DNA of 64,000 nucleotides from Acidobacteriaceae bacterium (GTDB taxonomy: Bacteria; Acidobacteriota; Terriglobia; Terriglobales; Acidobacteriaceae): positions 75,885 through 139,884 of the forward strand of contig PMAT01000090.1 of the NCBI GenBank assembly GCA_003152695.1, written 5' to 3'. Position 1 is the stretch's first letter, and every line of letters starts with the position of its first letter. A program made the position numbers and the translations under genes. Shown here piece by piece: positions 8,322-18,200 of the stretch. Below the pieces are notes generated by a model that worked only from the letters and a program-made list of their open reading frames with translations, was not told the DNA's origin and did not search any database.

Positions 8322-9244
8322 GCGGTGTGGACCAGCTTGCCATCCACGTAAATTTCCAGCGCCCCAGCACTTTCAAAGCGCACGGTCCATGCTCCCGCGG
8401 CGAGCGAGGCAAAATGCCCGGCCGCATAAAAAATTCCCCGAGTCGGGAGATAGGGAGGCAAGCTTATGATGCCGCCGGGAAATTGGAAATTCTCCACCGC
8501 GCGGTTGTCATAAGACGCCTGCGTCAAATCGTCATTCGGCGAGATCGAGAGCTGGTCGAAGTCGAGCAACGGATGCCGGCCCAGCGGGCCCACAATGCGC
8601 CACTCGGTTAAGACACCCGAGGCGTGCGCGAGGGCCACGGGATCGAGTCCCCGAGCGCCATCCATCGCGGCGTGCAGCAGCGCAGCGTTCAGTTCCGGCC
8701 AAGCCTCGCTGGAGTTTGCCAACAGCATTTGCAGGCGAGGGATGGCTGCACGAAACTCGGGCGTGTTGGCGGCCGACTCCCGCAGACGAGCTGCCGCTAA
8801 CCGTACTCGTGGATCTTGCCTGGCCGCGCCACCGATTTCGCACAGACGCAGGGCCGCGTTCACCATGGTGGCCTGGTCGGCATCGAGGGCCGCGGCTTCC
8901 ATCTGCACAAACAATGCTTCGGCGTCGCGATGGTCGCGTCGCCAGGCGCGGTCCGCTAGTTGAAGCGCACGGACGAGGTCGCCGTTCACAAACATCGCGG
9001 TCGCAGCCGAGCGCGAAAGCGTCGATTCGGAAAGCGGTTCGGCGTGAGCCGAGATGGTTCCAGCGGAGCCGATGCGCGCGTCAACGCGAGGCTGCGTGAC
9101 CGCAGGAACACTGTCGTGTTCCAGGCGCGCGAGCGTCCGATTCTGTGTGGAAGCCGGCATGGCAAGCGCCATGGCAGCCCATAGAACCGATATTGCAGAT
9201 GTTGCTCTCACCCAGTAATCTCGGCGTACTACAATGCCGTGCAC
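8318..9244 (-). CDS. N-terminal part of the split TPR/DUF3857-type protein
   Basis: A 308-aa ORF with an N-terminal hydrophobic stretch (WVRATSAISVLWAAMALAMP), probably a signal peptide, a helical TPR-like middle, and a beta segment containing WRIVGPLGRHPLLDFD and GIFYAAGHF, then EIYVDGK just before the stop. That last segment resembles a carbohydrate-binding-like beta sandwich cut in mid-domain, as the matching continuation appears in the next frame of the downstream ORF. The four-base GTGA overlap could mean coupling, but disruption seems likelier. Confidence 0.65.
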   Translation of the reverse strand: MHGIVVRRDYWVRATSAISVLWAAMALAMPASTQNRTLARLEHDSVPAVTQPRVDARIGSAGTISAHAEPLSESTLSRSAATAMFVNGDLVRALQLADRAWRRDHRDAEALFVQMEAAALDADQATMVNAALRLCEIGGAARQDPRVRLAAARLRESAANTPEFRAAIPRLQMLLANSSEAWPELNAALLHAAMDGARGLDPVALAHASGVLTEWRIVGPLGRHPLLDFDQLSISPNDDLTQASYDNRAVENFQFPGGIISLPPYLPTRGIFYAAGHFASLAAGAWTVRFESAGALEIYVDGKLVHTA

Positions 9245-9477
9245 CGCAACGGCCGCCCGTCACAGCGGTTTACGGACCTTTTTCTCGGAGGAGTTAAGGA
9301 AGACTAACCGATAGGGACGGAATTGTGAAACAGAAATTCCGCAGCCGCTGTATCACTTCCCGGTAGTGGGCTGGTGTATCGGCCCCGGATGCGCAACCTC
9401 GGGCAGATAACTTAATCGGGCCTGAGGAATGGGCCTTAGACGCTAGACTTCTGCATCCAACCTTGCTTGTAAACGCT

Positions 9478-10176
9478 ATGTCGAAAACCATCAAGATCAT
9501 TCAGGTCGTCTTGCTCGGGGCAATCATAGCCGCGGGCATCAACTTATTTCTCTACCTGCGCGAGCGTCGCTCCGGTCTGGCAGAGCCGAAAAAAACGGAA
9601 GTTGCGCTTGATCCCGACTACTACGTCACGCCCAAGAAGCTGCATCCGCAAGACCTGAAGGACGCGAAGGAATTGACCCGCCAGCCGGTTTGGATTCGCG
9701 AGGGCTACCGCTTTACCTATTATCCTTACGCCGGGCACACGGACTTCCAGCACTCCGCTGGAACATTAGGTCCAATCGAGAAGCTCGATATCAAAGACGT
9801 TGTTATCGATCGCGCGCCCGACTCCGGCAGCGACAAACAGGTGATGGCCGTATTTGAGAAGGACGGCAAACGTTTCGCGTTTCCCATCGGAGTGGTGGAG
9901 AACGGCAATTACAAGATCTATTCCGACGATATCCTCTTCATTCAGGATCCGCACGAGCTGTACAAGCATTGGCCCGCCGAGGTGTGGAAGCTGATCGACG
10001 CCCATCAGATGCAGCCCGGAATGAATGAATTGCAGGCTTCTTTCGCAATTGGAATGGGAGTGCCCGAGGGATCGGGCTTGTCGAATCCCCGCATTGTCGA
10101 CTACCCGAACCATGGCCATCCCCTGCGCGGGACCTACACCAACGGGAAAGCGACGCAAGTTCAGCCCGGTTCGTAG
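9478..10176 (+). CDS. Membrane-anchored hypothetical protein
   Basis: The ATG at 9478 gives a 232-aa protein beginning MSKTIK; an in-frame upstream start at 9463 adds only five residues. It has one N-terminal membrane helix (about residues 8-26, IIQVVLLGAIIAAGINLFLYL) and a soluble domain with many aromatic residues that should lie outside the membrane. No known domain is recognised. The start is divergent from the split TPR gene, with 230 bases between them. Confidence 0.65.
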   Translation: MSKTIKIIQVVLLGAIIAAGINLFLYLRERRSGLAEPKKTEVALDPDYYVTPKKLHPQDLKDAKELTRQPVWIREGYRFTYYPYAGHTDFQHSAGTLGPIEKLDIKDVVIDRAPDSGSDKQVMAVFEKDGKRFAFPIGVVENGNYKIYSDDILFIQDPHELYKHWPAEVWKLIDAHQMQPGMNELQASFAIGMGVPEGSGLSNPRIVDYPNHGHPLRGTYTNGKATQVQPGS

Positions 10177-10235
10177 GGACCGCGCCATGCAAACTTGGCC
10201 GTCTCTGCGTAGAATCTGGTAGGAAATTTGTGCGC

Positions 10236-10241
10236 AGGAGG
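10236..10241 (+). promoter_or_regulatory. Shine-Dalgarno site deciding the oxidoreductase start
   Basis: A perfect AGGAGG lies two bases before the ATG at 10244 and five before the ATG at 10247. The second spacing is the workable one, so translation should begin at 10247. Confidence 0.65.
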
Positions 10242-10246
10242 AAATG

Positions 10247-11212
10247 ATGAAAGCTATCCGAGTCCACGAATTCGGCGGTCCTGAAGTTATGAAATTGGAA
10301 GATGTCCCCGATCTTCAACCCGGTCCCGGACAAGTTGTGGTGCGCATCCATGCCGCTGGCGTGAACCCAGTCGAAAGCTACGTCCGCACCGGGACCTACG
10401 CGATGAAGCCCACGCTGCCTTACACCCCGGGCACGGACGGCGGTGGCGTCGTCATGGCGGTGGGACCGGGCGTCAAGCGAGTGAAGGCCGGTGACCGCGT
10501 TTATACCACCCTCCCTAACAGCGGCACGTACGCCGAGCAGGTCCTGAGCAATGAAGCCCAGGTGCATCGCCTGCCCGACAATGTGAGCTTCGAGCAGGGC
10601 GCAGCCATGGGCGTTCCCTACGGCACGGCGTATCGCGGATTGTTTCAGCGTGCCGAGGCGCAGCCCGCGGAGACCGTCTTGGTTCACGGCGCCAGCGGCG
10701 GAGTCGGTAGCGCAGCCGCGCAACTTGCACGCGCCGCTGGTATGACGGTCATCGGGACTGCGGGTAGTGAGCGCGGACTCGAATTAGTAAAGAAGGAGGG
10801 CGCGCACCACGTTCTCAACCATGCCTCCGACGGCTATCTTGACGAGTTAATGACGCTCACCGATGGCCGTGGTGTGGACGTGATCCTGGAGATGCTGGCG
10901 AACAGGAACCTGGCCAAGGACCTCACGGTGCTTGCCAAGAAAGGCCGTGTAGCGGTAATCGGAAGCCGCGGCGCAATTGAGATCGATCCGCGTAATGCCA
11001 TGGGCCGCGAGGCCGACATCCGCGGCGTCACGCTCATGAACACTTCCGAGCAGGAATATAAGGCCATGCACGCCGCTCTGGTCGCGGGTCTGGAGAATGG
11101 AACGCTGCGTCCGGTGATCGGGCAGCGGATTCCGCTGGCCGAGGCGCCGCGCGCACATGTCGAGATCATGAAGCCGTCAGGCGCGCATGGAAAGATCGTT
11201 CTGGTGCCGTGA
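10247..11212 (+). CDS. NADPH:quinone oxidoreductase, zinc-independent MDR family
   Basis: A 321-aa medium-chain dehydrogenase/reductase. It begins MKAIRVHEFGGPEV, typical of quinone oxidoreductases, has the GroES-like fold with AAGVNPVE and PGTDGGG, and a Rossmann fold with the NADPH-binding motif VHGASGGVGSAA (about residue 145). Structural and catalytic zinc cysteines are absent, which fits the QOR group. It would reduce quinones or enones with NADPH in the cytoplasm. Overall length matches crystallin-like QORs of 320-330 aa. Confidence 0.9.
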   Translation: MKAIRVHEFGGPEVMKLEDVPDLQPGPGQVVVRIHAAGVNPVESYVRTGTYAMKPTLPYTPGTDGGGVVMAVGPGVKRVKAGDRVYTTLPNSGTYAEQVLSNEAQVHRLPDNVSFEQGAAMGVPYGTAYRGLFQRAEAQPAETVLVHGASGGVGSAAAQLARAAGMTVIGTAGSERGLELVKKEGAHHVLNHASDGYLDELMTLTDGRGVDVILEMLANRNLAKDLTVLAKKGRVAVIGSRGAIEIDPRNAMGREADIRGVTLMNTSEQEYKAMHAALVAGLENGTLRPVIGQRIPLAEAPRAHVEIMKPSGAHGKIVLVP

Positions 11213-11305
11213 CTGCCGCACAATTTGGCGACAGAACTCACTCCACTGCGACAGGCACGGGATCCCCCTGACAACAGGCATGAGGACAGCTCTGTCAACA
11301 CAACC

Positions 11306-11497
11306 TCAGAAGGCTGCGTGCACCGGCGCCTGCACCCTATCGAGGATCGCCTCCAGCACCGTGCAGCGATGACGCAATTCGGTCCTGAACTCGTAGTGAT
11401 GGGCTTTAGCGATCTCTCGCAATAGATGCGTCTGGTGTTCTTGCAGGAGATTTATAAGCAGTTCTTCTTCTTCCGCGGTCAACCGGAGTTCCATCAT
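11306..11497 (-). CDS. Small hypothetical protein
   Basis: A 63-aa protein starting at the ATG at 11497, five bases after a clear GGAGG (complement of 11503-11507). A longer GTG start at 11509 would overlap that ribosome site and is rejected. The protein is mostly helical, with an acidic N-terminal EEEELL stretch and several histidines, ending in AILDRVQAPVHAAF. No family recognised. It converges on the oxidoreductase gene. Confidence 0.65.
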   Translation of the reverse strand: MMELRLTAEEEELLINLLQEHQTHLLREIAKAHHYEFRTELRHRCTVLEAILDRVQAPVHAAF

Positions 11498-11699
11498 GGC
11501 GACCTCCACCCAATTACTTGTTCACAAGGCAATTGTAGGCTTTCGCGTCCAACTTGCAACGGCGCAGTTGCGCCCCCACGCTTGCCCAAGGAATAGGTTT
11601 GTACCTACTTGGCGCCGTGAAACTGGATAGGGGTGTCCATTCGGATTCGCCCAGGCCGCACATGCCGCTGCGCTTGCACTGCGCCGTTACAATCGAGGC

Positions 11700-12647
11700 A
11701 TGCGCCGCCTGACCTGCCGATGCTTCACCGTGATCGTAGTGTGCTTGGTAGCATTGCACGCTGTCGCAGGAGACTCAGGCACCTCGGGGTTGCAGAAAGC
11801 GGTTGCGCGGGCCATGGTGGGCCGTCGCGGCGCGGCGGTAGTCGTCGATGTCCAATCTGGACACGTCCTGGCAGCTTACCATCTCGATGTCGCCGCTCGT
11901 CGCGTGGTGCATCCCGGCTCCAGCATCAAGCCCTTCACCCTGCTGGCGCTGCTGCAAGCGGGAAAGCTCGACGCGCACACCGCGCTCATGTGCAAGCGCA
12001 CGGTTTCCATCGGCGGACGCAAGCTCGACTGCACCCATCCTGCAACTCCGGAGCCGCTGGTCCCGGCGAGCGCGCTGGCGTATTCCTGCAATTCGTACTT
12101 CACCAGCGTCGCCACCCGCCTGACGCCCGCACAATTGCGCGACAGTTTTGTGCGCTCCGGCTTCAGCTCTCCTACCGGACTGGCGCCGCAGGAAGTCGCC
12201 GGAAGCGTTGCCCTCGCCCACTCTCCGGAGGAATTGCAACTGCAAGCTATCGGCGAGTGGGGAATCAGCGTAACTCCGCTGGAGTTGCTACACGGCTATC
12301 GCGACCTGGCCGCGCTCGCTAACAGCGATCCGAACGAGAAGCTCTTGCCAATTCTTGAAGGCTTGCAACAATCCGTTACGTACGGCATGGGACGCATGGC
12401 ACAGCCGGATGCGCCAATGAAAGTCGCGGGCAAGACTGGGACCGCGATGGCTGACGAGGGTCCGTGGACGCATGCCTGGTTTGCCGGTTATGCGCCCGTA
12501 GAGAGTCCCCAGATTGTGCTGGTCGTGTTTCTGGAAAAAGGGCATGGCGGCACGGATGCCGCCAGCGTCGCGCGCGAGATATTCTCCGCCTTCGCGGTCG
12601 ATCACGGCGCTGGGGGCGCCGCAGCCGCACAAGGAGCGCGGAAGTGA
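11700..12647 (+). CDS. Penicillin-binding protein transpeptidase domain protein
   Basis: A 315-aa exported serine DD-transpeptidase with an N-terminal signal segment (TVIVVCLVALHAVAG). All three penicillin-binding motifs are present: SSIK (Ser about 74), SCN (about 129) and KTGT (about 245). There is no glycosyltransferase and no N-terminal dimerisation domain, so it is a stripped-down class B-like enzyme acting on periplasmic peptidoglycan peptides. It overlaps the next gene by four bases (GTGA), implying coupled translation with the SpoIID-like protein. Confidence 0.85.
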   Translation: MRRLTCRCFTVIVVCLVALHAVAGDSGTSGLQKAVARAMVGRRGAAVVVDVQSGHVLAAYHLDVAARRVVHPGSSIKPFTLLALLQAGKLDAHTALMCKRTVSIGGRKLDCTHPATPEPLVPASALAYSCNSYFTSVATRLTPAQLRDSFVRSGFSSPTGLAPQEVAGSVALAHSPEELQLQAIGEWGISVTPLELLHGYRDLAALANSDPNEKLLPILEGLQQSVTYGMGRMAQPDAPMKVAGKTGTAMADEGPWTHAWFAGYAPVESPQIVLVVFLEKGHGGTDAASVAREIFSAFAVDHGAGGAAAAQGARK

Positions 12648-14437
12648 AGCGGCCGCTCGCGATTATCGGCATGTTGCTTCTGCTATGTGTGGCGGGCGAT
12701 GCGGAGTTGGGCGATCACGCCACCGCCAAATCTCTCCGCAGTGGATTTCCGCAGACTGTGCGAGTGCGGCTCTGGTACCTGCATCCGCCGCGCGAGTTGC
12801 GGATTCGCGCCGATGCCGGGCGGGCGCAGATGCGAACCTGCGCAAGTTGTACAACATCCACCATCACTGCTGCTGCCCTGCGCGCCACGGGATCGAAAAT
12901 TGACGTCGCGGGAAACAAGTCCTCCTTCTCCGAGGTTCGCATGAGCGGCGCCTATCAAATGAACGCCACCGGTGATCCGCCGCTGCGCGCCGATTTTCCC
13001 ATCGAGATTCGCGCCGGTGACAGCCACCTGCTCATCACCGCATTCCTGCCCATGGAGGAATACATCGCGGGCGTGCTCGCCGGGGAAACCGGAAACTTCA
13101 AGTCCGATGAGGCACTGAAGGCCATGGCGGTTGCGGCGCGTACTTATGCGATGCACTTTGGCAGCCGCCATGCCCTGGAAGGGTTCGACTTTTGCGACAC
13201 CACCCATTGCCAGGACTTGCGAATCGCCGGCATTGATGCCCATTTGCGCAGCATCGCCGAGGCGACCGCAGGCGAGGTCCTCTGGTACGACGGCGAACCG
13301 GCGGCCACTTACTATCACGCCAACTGCGGCGGCACTACCGAGGACGGACACTTTGTTCTCGGCAACAACGAGCCCCCCGCTCCATTTCTGGTGCAGCATT
13401 CCGATCAGTACTGCGTGCGCAACGGCAGCACCCAGTGGCGCACCGAGGTTGCCAAGCGCGAGTTGCAGCGCGCGCTCGCGGCGGATGGCATCGTTGTTCC
13501 TGGCGCCCTGCGCACAGTATCCGTTCTGCATCGCACGCCCAGCGGACGCGTCGAGTTTTTGCGCGTTACCGGCAGCTCTACCATCACGGTGCCGGCTGTG
13601 ACGTTTCGCTCTGCCATCGGCCGCCACATCGGATGGGACCGCATGAAGAGCAACTGGTACGACGTGAGCGACGCCGGCGATCGGCTTACCTTTCATGGCC
13701 GGGGCTCCGGCCACGGGGTTGGTCTGTGCCAGGTCGGCGCCGAAGTCATGGGCGAGGAAGGTCATACCTACCGCGAGATCCTCAGCTTCTATTATCCCGG
13801 GACGCGCCTGGGCGTCAGCGCGCAAGGCATACCGTGGCAGCAGCTCGCCAATGAAGATGTCACGTTGCTGACCACTCGTCCCGATCGCGATCGCCCGCTG
13901 CTAACACTGGCGACCGGGTTTGTGCATGAGTCCGAAGAAAATACCGGACTGCTCTATCGCGCTTCTCCGCGCCTGAAGATTTACCCGACGGTTGCAGTTT
14001 TCCGCAACTCTACGGGCGAGCCGGGATGGGTGGCCGCTTCGACTCGCGGACGCACCATCCAGATGCAACCCTCCGACGTATTACGCGAGGCGGGCACGCT
14101 GGAGAGCACGATTCGCCATGAGCTTTTGCACATGCTGATCGACTCGCACGCGCTTCCGGGAACGCCGCTCTGGTTCCGTGAAGGGCTGGTGCTTTACCTC
14201 ACCGCGCCCAACGCCTCTCCAAAACAAAGCGACGACTTTGCCGACTTGAAGGGCCTGGAGAAGTCGCTTCGGGCTCCGGCAAACGAAGAAGAGTTACGGC
14301 ACGCTTACGTCGGCGCCCATGCGCGGGTGGCACAACTGGCGCGACAGCACGGCAAAGCCGCACTGCTCGATTGGGTGCAGAATGGCTTGCCAGCGGAACT
14401 AGCTTCGGGCGGCGCCCAGCGATCCGGGGGCCGCTGA
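12644..14437 (+). CDS. SpoIID/LytB-domain protein with a C-terminal HExxH domain
   Basis: A 597-aa protein. The GTG at 12644 is chosen because it overlaps the upstream stop, follows AAGGAG by about eight bases, and begins a signal segment (PLAIIGMLLLLCVAG); frames upstream of it are shadow. The SpoIID core appears at about residues 130-420, with LPMEEYIAGVLAGE and ALKAMAVAARTYAM; in the family this is a glycan-strand lytic transglycosylase. From about residue 440 a second domain carries HELLH (about 492) plus a downstream WFREGLVLY, a gluzincin-like zinc peptidase pattern. The fusion is uncommon and suggests one enzyme acting on both glycan and peptide. Confidence 0.85.
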   Translation: MKRPLAIIGMLLLLCVAGDAELGDHATAKSLRSGFPQTVRVRLWYLHPPRELRIRADAGRAQMRTCASCTTSTITAAALRATGSKIDVAGNKSSFSEVRMSGAYQMNATGDPPLRADFPIEIRAGDSHLLITAFLPMEEYIAGVLAGETGNFKSDEALKAMAVAARTYAMHFGSRHALEGFDFCDTTHCQDLRIAGIDAHLRSIAEATAGEVLWYDGEPAATYYHANCGGTTEDGHFVLGNNEPPAPFLVQHSDQYCVRNGSTQWRTEVAKRELQRALAADGIVVPGALRTVSVLHRTPSGRVEFLRVTGSSTITVPAVTFRSAIGRHIGWDRMKSNWYDVSDAGDRLTFHGRGSGHGVGLCQVGAEVMGEEGHTYREILSFYYPGTRLGVSAQGIPWQQLANEDVTLLTTRPDRDRPLLTLATGFVHESEENTGLLYRASPRLKIYPTVAVFRNSTGEPGWVAASTRGRTIQMQPSDVLREAGTLESTIRHELLHMLIDSHALPGTPLWFREGLVLYLTAPNASPKQSDDFADLKGLEKSLRAPANEEELRHAYVGAHARVAQLARQHGKAALLDWVQNGLPAELASGGAQRSGGR

Positions 14438-14449
14438 ACTCGGAGGCAC

Positions 14450-15217
14450 TTAATTAATCGGGATGATGTCAGGATCCTCTTTTTCCACCCTCGCACCAAT
14501 CACCAACAGCAGCGCGACCCATGCGGTAATCAGGATCACGTAAGCCAAGAAAAAGCGGGACCCCATGCTCCATGCCTGTTTGCGCAGATCGCTGAGGTCG
14601 GGGATCCACCAGACCAACTTGTATGGAACATACGCTCCGGCCAGCATCAGCGCGCAGAACCACAACCAGTAGGCGGGCCGCCGCAAGACGCGCAGGGAGC
14701 GAGCCATGCGCTTGAATCTGAATCCGGCGGCCGCAACCGTGCTGGCGATCGGCAGCCACACCGCAGGCGCTAGCACCCATAGCAAGAACCACAACACCCA
14801 GTCGGCGGCATGAAAGACTTGCCGCGGAGTGCCGAAGCGCAAGAACGACGGCGACTTCTGCCAGAACCACACTCCGAACTGCGGCGCATATTTGCGAAGT
14901 GAAATTAGGAGCCACGCTGTCGCCGCCATGAAAATAGCCCACACTGCCAGCGCCACCATGTGCCGCAGCGCATGGCGAAAGGCGCGCCACACAGTTGCAT
15001 TGTCTCGAAACTCTGCAACCCTGAAATAGGCGAATGTCCCAGTCCGCAGCCAGACTCCCAAAAAGATGACTACAACTGCGGCCAGCGCGGAGCCGCCCAC
15101 CTGCCAGCCATGCGCGTCCGGCATGAGCAGCCAGAAATAGACGGCAGCCAGCAATGCGGCATTGCCCACCAGGTTCAGCAGCCACAGCTTCGCCACGCCA
15201 GTATGTTTCGCGCTCAT
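14450..15217 (-). CDS. Integral membrane protein, hypothetical
   Basis: A 255-aa protein with about six hydrophobic helices, rich in Trp and Arg at helix ends. No transporter or enzyme motif is seen. Its ATG overlaps the stop of the alpha-2-macroglobulin gene by four bases (ATGA), so it is the third gene of that operon and probably works with it, perhaps as a membrane partner; this is inferred from coupling only. Confidence 0.7.
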   Translation of the reverse strand: MSAKHTGVAKLWLLNLVGNAALLAAVYFWLLMPDAHGWQVGGSALAAVVVIFLGVWLRTGTFAYFRVAEFRDNATVWRAFRHALRHMVALAVWAIFMAATAWLLISLRKYAPQFGVWFWQKSPSFLRFGTPRQVFHAADWVLWFLLWVLAPAVWLPIASTVAAAGFRFKRMARSLRVLRRPAYWLWFCALMLAGAYVPYKLVWWIPDLSDLRKQAWSMGSRFFLAYVILITAWVALLLVIGARVEKEDPDIIPIN

Positions 15218-18200
15218 TTCACCGTTACCGTCAACGCATCGCTGGTCGAAAGATACTCGGGCTGATACATCGGCTCCACGCTGGTCGGGCTGACGCGGAA
15301 GACTCCGGGATCCACCACCTTCAGCAGGTAAATGTATTCATGCTGCCCTTGCGGGAAGTACATGTTGAAGAAGGTAGTGCGATCATCGCGCAGCTCGCGA
15401 TTGCTGAACCAGCGGCCCCACCAATCGGGACGCTGATCCAGTTCATATAGGTCGTCACGCGCGATCGACTCGGTCCCCGACGGGATCGGATCTTCGATCA
15501 TCAAATATCTCCAGTTGTTACCGCCGACGCTAATGCGCACCGCCAGCGTGTCGCCGACCTGCACCGCTCCCGCAAGTTTGTCGAGGTGATACACCACGCG
15601 GCCGTCCTTCTGCTGCGGCGACAGGCGGTAATATTCCCGCGCGACGCTCAGCTTGAAGCTGCCCGTGTTCACCACCTTCGCCTCGTTGGAGTAGTATTCT
15701 CCACGCGCCGACCAGTACAGCCGTCCGTCTCCCGACTTCGCGATGCGAATCTGGTTCGCTCCCGGCGCCAGTTGCGACTCATTCAGCACAACCGTGGTCG
15801 CGGGTGCCAGCGCATCGGCAGCGGTGAACTTCTTGGTTGCCACTGTCTTGCCATTCACCTGGACCTCGACGCTGTAGTTGGGCTGCAATTCTTTGGTGCG
15901 CTCCAGGTAATCAGTGAGCCCGTAGATCACCATCGCCGTCTGCTCGGTTGACTCCCAGTAATAACCTTGGTCGCGATGGTTCACCAGATAAATCGCAGCC
16001 TTTGACAGCAACGGGCTCGACTCATCAGTGTGGCCCAAGAGTTTCAGCGCATAGGCCGTTGTCTCGGGGGCCGTGTCGCCGTAGAAATCCAGGAGATAGT
16101 TGTTGTCGCTGGGCCACCAGGCTTGCGAGTCATCTTGTTTTGCCTCCGCTTCAACCTGCTTGCTCAACTCGTTCGCCCGGCTATCGTCCCTCTCCAGCAT
16201 GGCCAGTCCGAGCAGCGCCTGGCCGTAGGCGGTCAACGTCGAGCGCTGGTTCCACACGGAATCAAGCACCGCCGTCTCCTGCGTTCCGCTCAACACCAGC
16301 GCGTAGGCCATGTAGGCGCGCAGATCGGTCTTCACTTTTTCCGAGCGATCAAACTGCGGGCGCAACCAGCCGCGTCCACGATCAATCGCGTCCTGCTTGA
16401 CCTCAAATCCCGCCGCCTTCGCCTGGCTTAGCCCGGCGAGCACGTACGCGGTCATGAATTCCTGGCTGTCGTCGGTCTGCCACCAGCCCCAGCCGCCGTC
16501 GGGATGTTGATAGTTGTAGAGCCGATCGAGGCCCGCCTGCACCTGCTTGTTCAGCTTTTGCGGATCGATGTTCGACTTCACTCCCAGCTTCTTCAGCGAG
16601 TTTGCCACCAGCACGTCGGGCAGGAAGTTCGACATGGTCTGCTCGGTGCAGCCATAGGGATACGAAGTCAGGAAGTCGAGGGCGGCGAACACCGTGCCCG
16701 CAATCGAGGGCGTCACGCCGATTGTCAGCTTGCGAGTTCCTGCCTCGGCGCCCGCCGGGAAAGTCAACGGCTGCAGCGTGTCGCTCTTGCCCGGGACTGC
16801 GACCGATCCCGACTTGGCCACCGCCAGCTTCACTCCGAAGGGAACCACCGGCAGCGTCAGTTCCATCGCGTCGCTCTCGACGTCAGTCAGCGCCTTGCCC
16901 AGCACGCGCGCCGAATCCACATCGAGCACGCGCACCCGATAATCCACTTTGATCAATCCGCGGCTCGGAACGCTGACATCACGTTGGCCGCCGTCCAGTA
17001 CCTGGAGGCCTGCAAGCTCCATCGAGACGCGCGCAACTTTGCCGGTGGGCAGATAGTTCTGCACGATGGTTGAGATGGTAATCTCGTCGCCGCGGCGGAA
17101 GAAGCGCGGCACCACCAGCCGCACCATCAGGTTCTTGCGCACGATGGTGTTCACCACTGCGCTGCCGACCTTGGTGTCTTGCGTGACGCCTCGCGTGGTC
17201 GCGCGCCACGACGTGATGGCGTCGGGATAGTCGAAGTGCACCGTGGCTTGTCCGTTGCTGCCGGTGCGCACGTCCGCCATCCAGTACGCGGTGTCGGGGA
17301 ATGCTTTGCGGACCTTGGGCTGCACCAGGCGCTCAGGCTTCAGTTGCGCCATCGCTTTCGAGGAGCGCACGGTCGCCAACTGCATGGCGCGTTTCCCCGC
17401 CTGCCCGCTGAAGTAATACGTCAGTGAGGTCTCAGTGTTCACCCTCGAATAGACGCGGCCATAGAACGCGTTCACAATGCTGCCTACCGTCTCCAGCTTG
17501 ATCGCGTAGATCGCCTCGTCCACCACGCCCAGGCTGAACTCCGCCGCCACCGGCTTGCCGCTGCTGTCCGTCGCCTTGATGGTGTAGCTGGCCGCTTCGC
17601 CCGGCTGGTACTGCGGTTTGGAAGGCAGCAGTTGCACATTCAGCTCCTGCTGAATGGGGGGCACAGTGAGACTCTTCGATCCCTGGTACAGTTTGTTGCC
17701 GCGAATGAAAACTGCCGCCACGTAAAAGTTGGGGGCGTACTCCGGCTTGATGGGAACATCCACCGCGATGCTTCCGCCGCTGCTCTTGATCACCTGACCG
17801 GAGTACAGTCCGTTGCCTTCCACCGTCACCAGAACTGAGGCCGGCTCCTTGCCGGTGACGATCAGCACGTGCGCCGTGTCGCCTGGCTGATAGCTCTTTT
17901 TGTCTGGGACAATTTGCACCCGCTCCTGGGCCGGTCCGCTCCACCACGGACTTTCGCCCGGAGCCCATAGGAATGCGTCGGTCTCGACGATGCGATTCTC
18001 CGGAGTAGTTGCGGTCACGCGCACGCGGAACTCGCCGGCATCGGGGATGGTGAGCTTGATCTGTGCTTTGCCGCTGGCGTCGGTTTGGCCTTGCGTGGTG
18101 GTGACTGATTGTCCCGCGCCTTTGCGCCAGTCCCAGCGATTAAGTTCCACGTGGAACATCGTCGGTACCGGTTTCTTCTCATAGTCTTGCGCGGTGATGG

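Noticed and set aside
12464..12643. N-terminal extension of the SpoIID gene by 60 codons
   Set aside because: It overlaps the transpeptidase gene, is Arg/Cys-rich, and the GTG at 12644 has a ribosome site and leads straight into a signal peptide.
12683..13825. A 380-residue minus-strand frame antisense to the SpoIID gene
   Set aside because: No motif or ribosome site, and the plus strand encodes a well-defined SpoIID domain.
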